From: Microbacterium cremeum
Lineage (GTDB): Bacteria; Actinomycetota; Actinomycetes; Actinomycetales; Microbacteriaceae
Length of the DNA stretch: 64,000 nt
Direction: 5' to 3'
NCBI RefSeq assembly: GCF_015277855.1
Contig: NZ_CP063812.1
Location: 3,472,001 to 3,536,000 of the forward strand
Under the pieces are notes generated by a model. That model saw only the letters and a program-made list of their open reading frames with translations, was not told where the DNA came from and did not search any database. Positions 61,500 through 64,000 of the stretch are shown one piece after another. The translations under genes and the position numbers were made by a program. Numbering within the stretch: position 1 is the stretch's first letter; each line of letters opens with the position of its first letter.

Positions 61500-62771
61500 T
61501 CACGCGGTGCTGCGATGGGCCGCGTGCGCGGCCTCGATCTCGAGGAGCACCTCGAGCGCCCGCGCCGTGCCGTCCTCCTGCTCGATCGCCTCGCCGATCG
61601 CGGCCGCCTTCCCGGCGTAGCCGGGGTCGCCCACGAGCCTGCGGATGCGGTCGGTGAGCGTCTCGGCCGTCGCACGGCGGAGCGGGAGCGGCTCGGGGCC
61701 GGCGCCGAGTTCGTGGACCCGTCGCCCCCAGAACGGCTGATCGCCCAGCACCGGGCACACGAGGGTCGGCCGGCCGGCGCGCAGGCCGGCGGCCGTGGTG
61801 CCCGACCCGCCGTGGTGCACGACCGCGGCGACCCGGGGGAACAGCCAGCGGTGCGAGACCTCGTCGACGACCATGACCTCGGCGGTCGACTGCGCGTGGA
61901 GGGCTCCCCACCCGGTCGAGACCACGGCGCGCACGCCGGCCTCGAGCACCGCCTCCATCACCAGGCGGCCGCGGGCCTCGGCACCCCGCCCGAACCCCAT
62001 GCTGCCGAAGCCGACGTAGATCGGCGGCGCGCCGGCGGCGAGGAACTCCTGCAGCCGCGGCGACGGAGCCGGTGCCGCCTCGGGGTCGTCGCGGAACCAG
62101 TACCCGGTGACGTGCGCCGACGCGGGGTAGTCGGCGGGCACGGGGACCACGTGACGACTGAACGGGTAGAGCACCGGAACCCGCGATCCGTCGGCCGCGT
62201 GCAAGTAGTCGCTGAAGCGGCTCATGCGCGCAAGACCGAGCTTCTCGCGACGGAACCTGTTGATCATCCCTCCGTACGCGAGCGCCGTGAAGCGGTTGAA
62301 CTGGTAGCTGGCACGATTCCACGATCCCGGGAACGACCGTGCGATGAAGGGGACGGGGAAGGCCGCGGTGGGCGTCAGGAACGGCAGCGGCAGCGAGGGC
62401 ACCACCGGGATGCCGAGGCGCTCGGCCACGTGCGGACCACCCAGAGCCTTCGGATGGGAGACGATGATCGTCGGCTCGACCTGTTGCGCGGCATCCCATT
62501 GCTCGTCGAGGGACTTCTTCATCGCGGCCGACATGCGCCGTGCGATCCCGAGCGCCTGGGACGGACCGCTCATGCCCGTCATGCCGGCGCGCATGACCTC
62601 GTCCATCTCGGTCGCCATGGGCAGGAACCCGGCCGGCTCCGCCACCGCGCCGCGGTACGCCTCCGGCGCGGCGAGCACCGCGGTGTGGCCCGCTCGGGCG
62701 ATCCGCTCCGCGAGGGCGGCGAACGGCTCGATGTCGCCACGGGTGCCGAAGGTGAAGATGAGGACCTTCAT
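61500..62771 (-). CDS. UGT/GT1-family glycosyltransferase
   Basis: The 423-residue protein starts [22 protein letters not shown], the acceptor-binding half of macrolide- and sterol-type glucosyltransferases. It ends with the donor-binding signature [41 protein letters not shown]. It should transfer a nucleotide-activated sugar to a small lipophilic acceptor such as a glycolipid, antibiotic or carotenoid. The ATG at 62771 is preceded by a perfect GGAGGA. It lies alone between glycyl-tRNA synthetase and the potassium uptake genes, which gives no hint of the acceptor. Confidence 0.92.
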   Translation of the reverse strand: MKVLIFTFGTRGDIEPFAALAERIARAGHTAVLAAPEAYRGAVAEPAGFLPMATEMDEVMRAGMTGMSGPSQALGIARRMSAAMKKSLDEQWDAAQQVEPTIIVSHPKALGGPHVAERLGIPVVPSLPLPFLTPTAAFPVPFIARSFPGSWNRASYQFNRFTALAYGGMINRFRREKLGLARMSRFSDYLHAADGSRVPVLYPFSRHVVPVPADYPASAHVTGYWFRDDPEAAPAPSPRLQEFLAAGAPPIYVGFGSMGFGRGAEARGRLVMEAVLEAGVRAVVSTGWGALHAQSTAEVMVVDEVSHRWLFPRVAAVVHHGGSGTTAAGLRAGRPTLVCPVLGDQPFWGRRVHELGAGPEPLPLRRATAETLTDRIRRLVGDPGYAGKAAAIGEAIEQEDGTARALEVLLEIEAAHAAHRSTA

Positions 62772-62865
62772 GTCTTCCTCCTGGTCGATGATGGACATCG
62801 CCGACCAGGCTTCCCGGCACTCCGACGCATACGCTATCGCGTCGGGGGCAGGAGCGGCAGGCGAC

Positions 62866-63567
62866 TCACAGCAGCTGGGCGAACGCCTCGGCGTCGCCGG
62901 TCTTGCCCACGACGAGGATGGTGTCGCCCGCGCGCAGCACGGTGCGGTTGTCGGCGTTGTCCCACGGGTCGTCGCCGTGCTGGAACGCCGCGATCGTGAC
63001 CCCGTGCGTGCGCCGCAGTCCGGTGTCGCCGAGCGGCATGTCGAGGATCGACGACGGCGCGGGCGCCTTGACCATCGCGTAACCGGGGGCGATCTCGATG
63101 AAGTCCAGCGCGGCACCGCGCACCAGGTGCGCGACGCGGCGGCCCATATCCTTCTCGGGGTAGATCACCTTGTGCACGCCGAGCTGCTCGAGGATGAGGC
63201 CGTGCTGGTCGGTGACCGCCTTCGCCCAGATGGCGGGGATGTTCATGCTGAGCAGCACCGAGCACGTGAGGATGGATGCCGACACGTCGCCGCCGATCGC
63301 GACCACCACACGGTCGAACTCGTCGACGGCGAGCTGCTCCAAGGCCTCTCGCTTGGTGGAGTCCGCCCGGACGACCTGCGTGAGCTCGCCGTTGAGGGAC
63401 TGGACGAGGTCCTCCTCCACGTCGATGCCGAGCACCTCCGTGCCCCCGGCCATCAGTTCGAGGGCGAGGGCGCGTCCGAACCGGCCCAGGCCGATGACGG
63501 CGACCGAGCCGGCCTCGGCGATGCGCCGGGAACGGTCCGTCGCGCCGAAGTGCGGGAATCTAACCAA
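62866..63567 (-). CDS. ktrA: Potassium uptake regulatory subunit, KtrA/TrkA type
   Basis: The 233-residue cytoplasmic protein has one RCK-N domain with the nucleotide motif VAVIGLGRFGRALALELM and the acidic VLGIDVEED, and one RCK-C domain (about 145-225). This single-unit layout is that of KtrA, which gates the KtrB channel in response to ATP/ADP and c-di-AMP. The start is a TTG at 63567, preceded by AGAGAGG and overlapping the last eight bases of the channel gene, so the two are coupled. Confidence 0.92.
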   Translation of the reverse strand: MVRFPHFGATDRSRRIAEAGSVAVIGLGRFGRALALELMAGGTEVLGIDVEEDLVQSLNGELTQVVRADSTKREALEQLAVDEFDRVVVAIGGDVSASILTCSVLLSMNIPAIWAKAVTDQHGLILEQLGVHKVIYPEKDMGRRVAHLVRGAALDFIEIAPGYAMVKAPAPSSILDMPLGDTGLRRTHGVTIAAFQHGDDPWDNADNRTVLRAGDTILVVGKTGDAEAFAQLL

Positions 63568-64000
63568 TTGCGGGCCTCTCTTTCGGGTATTCGTAGAGGA
63601 TGCGCCGCTCGCGCAGCGCGATCGCGGATCCGAGGGTGAGCGGGCCGAGCCTGCCGAGGAACATCATCAGCACGAGCACGACGCGTGCGGGATCCGAGAG
63701 GTCCGTGGTGATCCCGGTCGACAGCCCCACCGTACCGAAGGCGGATACCGTCTCGAAGAGGGCCCGGTCGAGGTTCTCGCCGGTCAGGAGCATGATCGCC
63801 CCGGTTCCCGCGACCACGGCGGCGACGGCGATCAGCACCACCGTGATCGCCTGCCGGTGCACGGCGCGAGACAGCCGCTTCCCGAAGATGTTCACGGCGC
63901 CCTCGCCGCGCAGCTCGGTGAGCATGATGAAGAAGAGCACCGCGAACGTGGTGACCTTGATGCCGCCCGCGGTTCCCGCGGGGCCGCCGCCGATGAACAT
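63560..64000 (-). CDS. ktrB: Potassium channel subunit KtrB/TrkH, C-terminal part (5' end outside window)
   Basis: The visible 146 residues start inside the protein at MFIGGGPAGTAGGIKVTTF, the filter-associated segment of the last quarter of TrkH/KtrB. They include FETVSAFGTVGLSTGIT, the final selectivity loop with its glycine, and the last helix (VLMMFLGRLGPLTLGSAIAL). The first codon shown is internal, not the start. It ends in a TAG that overlaps the TTG start of the RCK subunit. Confidence 0.92.
   Translation of the reverse strand: MFIGGGPAGTAGGIKVTTFAVLFFIMLTELRGEGAVNIFGKRLSRAVHRQAITVVLIAVAAVVAGTGAIMLLTGENLDRALFETVSAFGTVGLSTGITTDLSDPARVVLVLMMFLGRLGPLTLGSAIALRERRILYEYPKERPAIG

Noticed and set aside
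1..64000. rRNA, tRNA, IS element or prophage genes
   Set aside because: None was recognised on either strand by motif reading; a dedicated RNA and transposase search would be needed to exclude small ones.

Overview
The window is high-GC DNA from an actinobacterium. Gene content and style point to Microbacteriaceae, most likely Microbacterium or a close relative, but no 16S or marker phylogeny was possible. Supporting traits are the very strong G/C third-position bias, frequent GTG starts, ATGA/GTGA stop-start overlaps, TANNNT -10 boxes a few bases before start codons, and palindromic repeats built around a GTTTCGTCTCGCT core. No rRNA or tRNA gene, CRISPR array, IS transposase or prophage was found.

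Left part (1-24.6 kb). A giant secreted protein with repeated DUF4082 modules runs off the left edge. Next to it are a sugar N-acetyltransferase and a GT2-GtrA glycosyltransferase, which looks like an envelope-polysaccharide neighbourhood. Then come a mycoredoxin-like protein and a kynurenine operon: tryptophan 2,3-dioxygenase, an amidohydrolase, and kynureninase. A GPH-type transporter split by a palindromic insertion and frameshift is followed by an aldehyde dehydrogenase/GMC oxidoreductase pair. A gene-free 856-bp region holds an array of 53-bp palindromic repeats. It is followed by a DEAD-box helicase, a prolyl aminopeptidase with a zinc metallopeptidase, malate dehydrogenase, a CPA1 antiporter and a small resolvase-like protein.

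Centre (24.7-41.4 kb, minus strand). Nine tightly packed, mostly overlapping genes form one apparent operon read from right to left. The order is a 2021-residue surface protein (propeller-like, Ig-like and FN3 repeats), MoxR ATPase, DUF58 protein, transglutaminase-like membrane protein, RDD-FHA protein, PP2C phosphatase, FHA protein, Ser/Thr kinase, and FHA protein with a C-terminal HTH-like region. The layout suggests a phosphorylation-controlled system for assembling or sensing a large surface protein. In this sequence the RDD-FHA gene is broken by two short tandem duplications. The transglutaminase-like protein lacks its catalytic cysteine.

Right part (41.6-64 kb). This holds a UvrA-like ABC ATPase, a luciferase-like monooxygenase fused to a BBE-type FAD oxidase, and a VapBC-like toxin-antitoxin pair. 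A membrane-anchored multicopper oxidase operon lies divergent from a NarL-type two-component system. Then come 3-methyladenine DNA glycosylase I, a zinc-ribbon protein, an acyl-CoA oxidase, a GNAT-GH16-like fusion, formate-tetrahydrofolate ligase, glycyl-tRNA synthetase, a UGT-like glycosyltransferase, and the two subunits of a Ktr/Trk potassium system cut by the right edge.

Coordinates and frames were checked by reading the sequence. Family assignments rest on recognised motifs; no database search was run.
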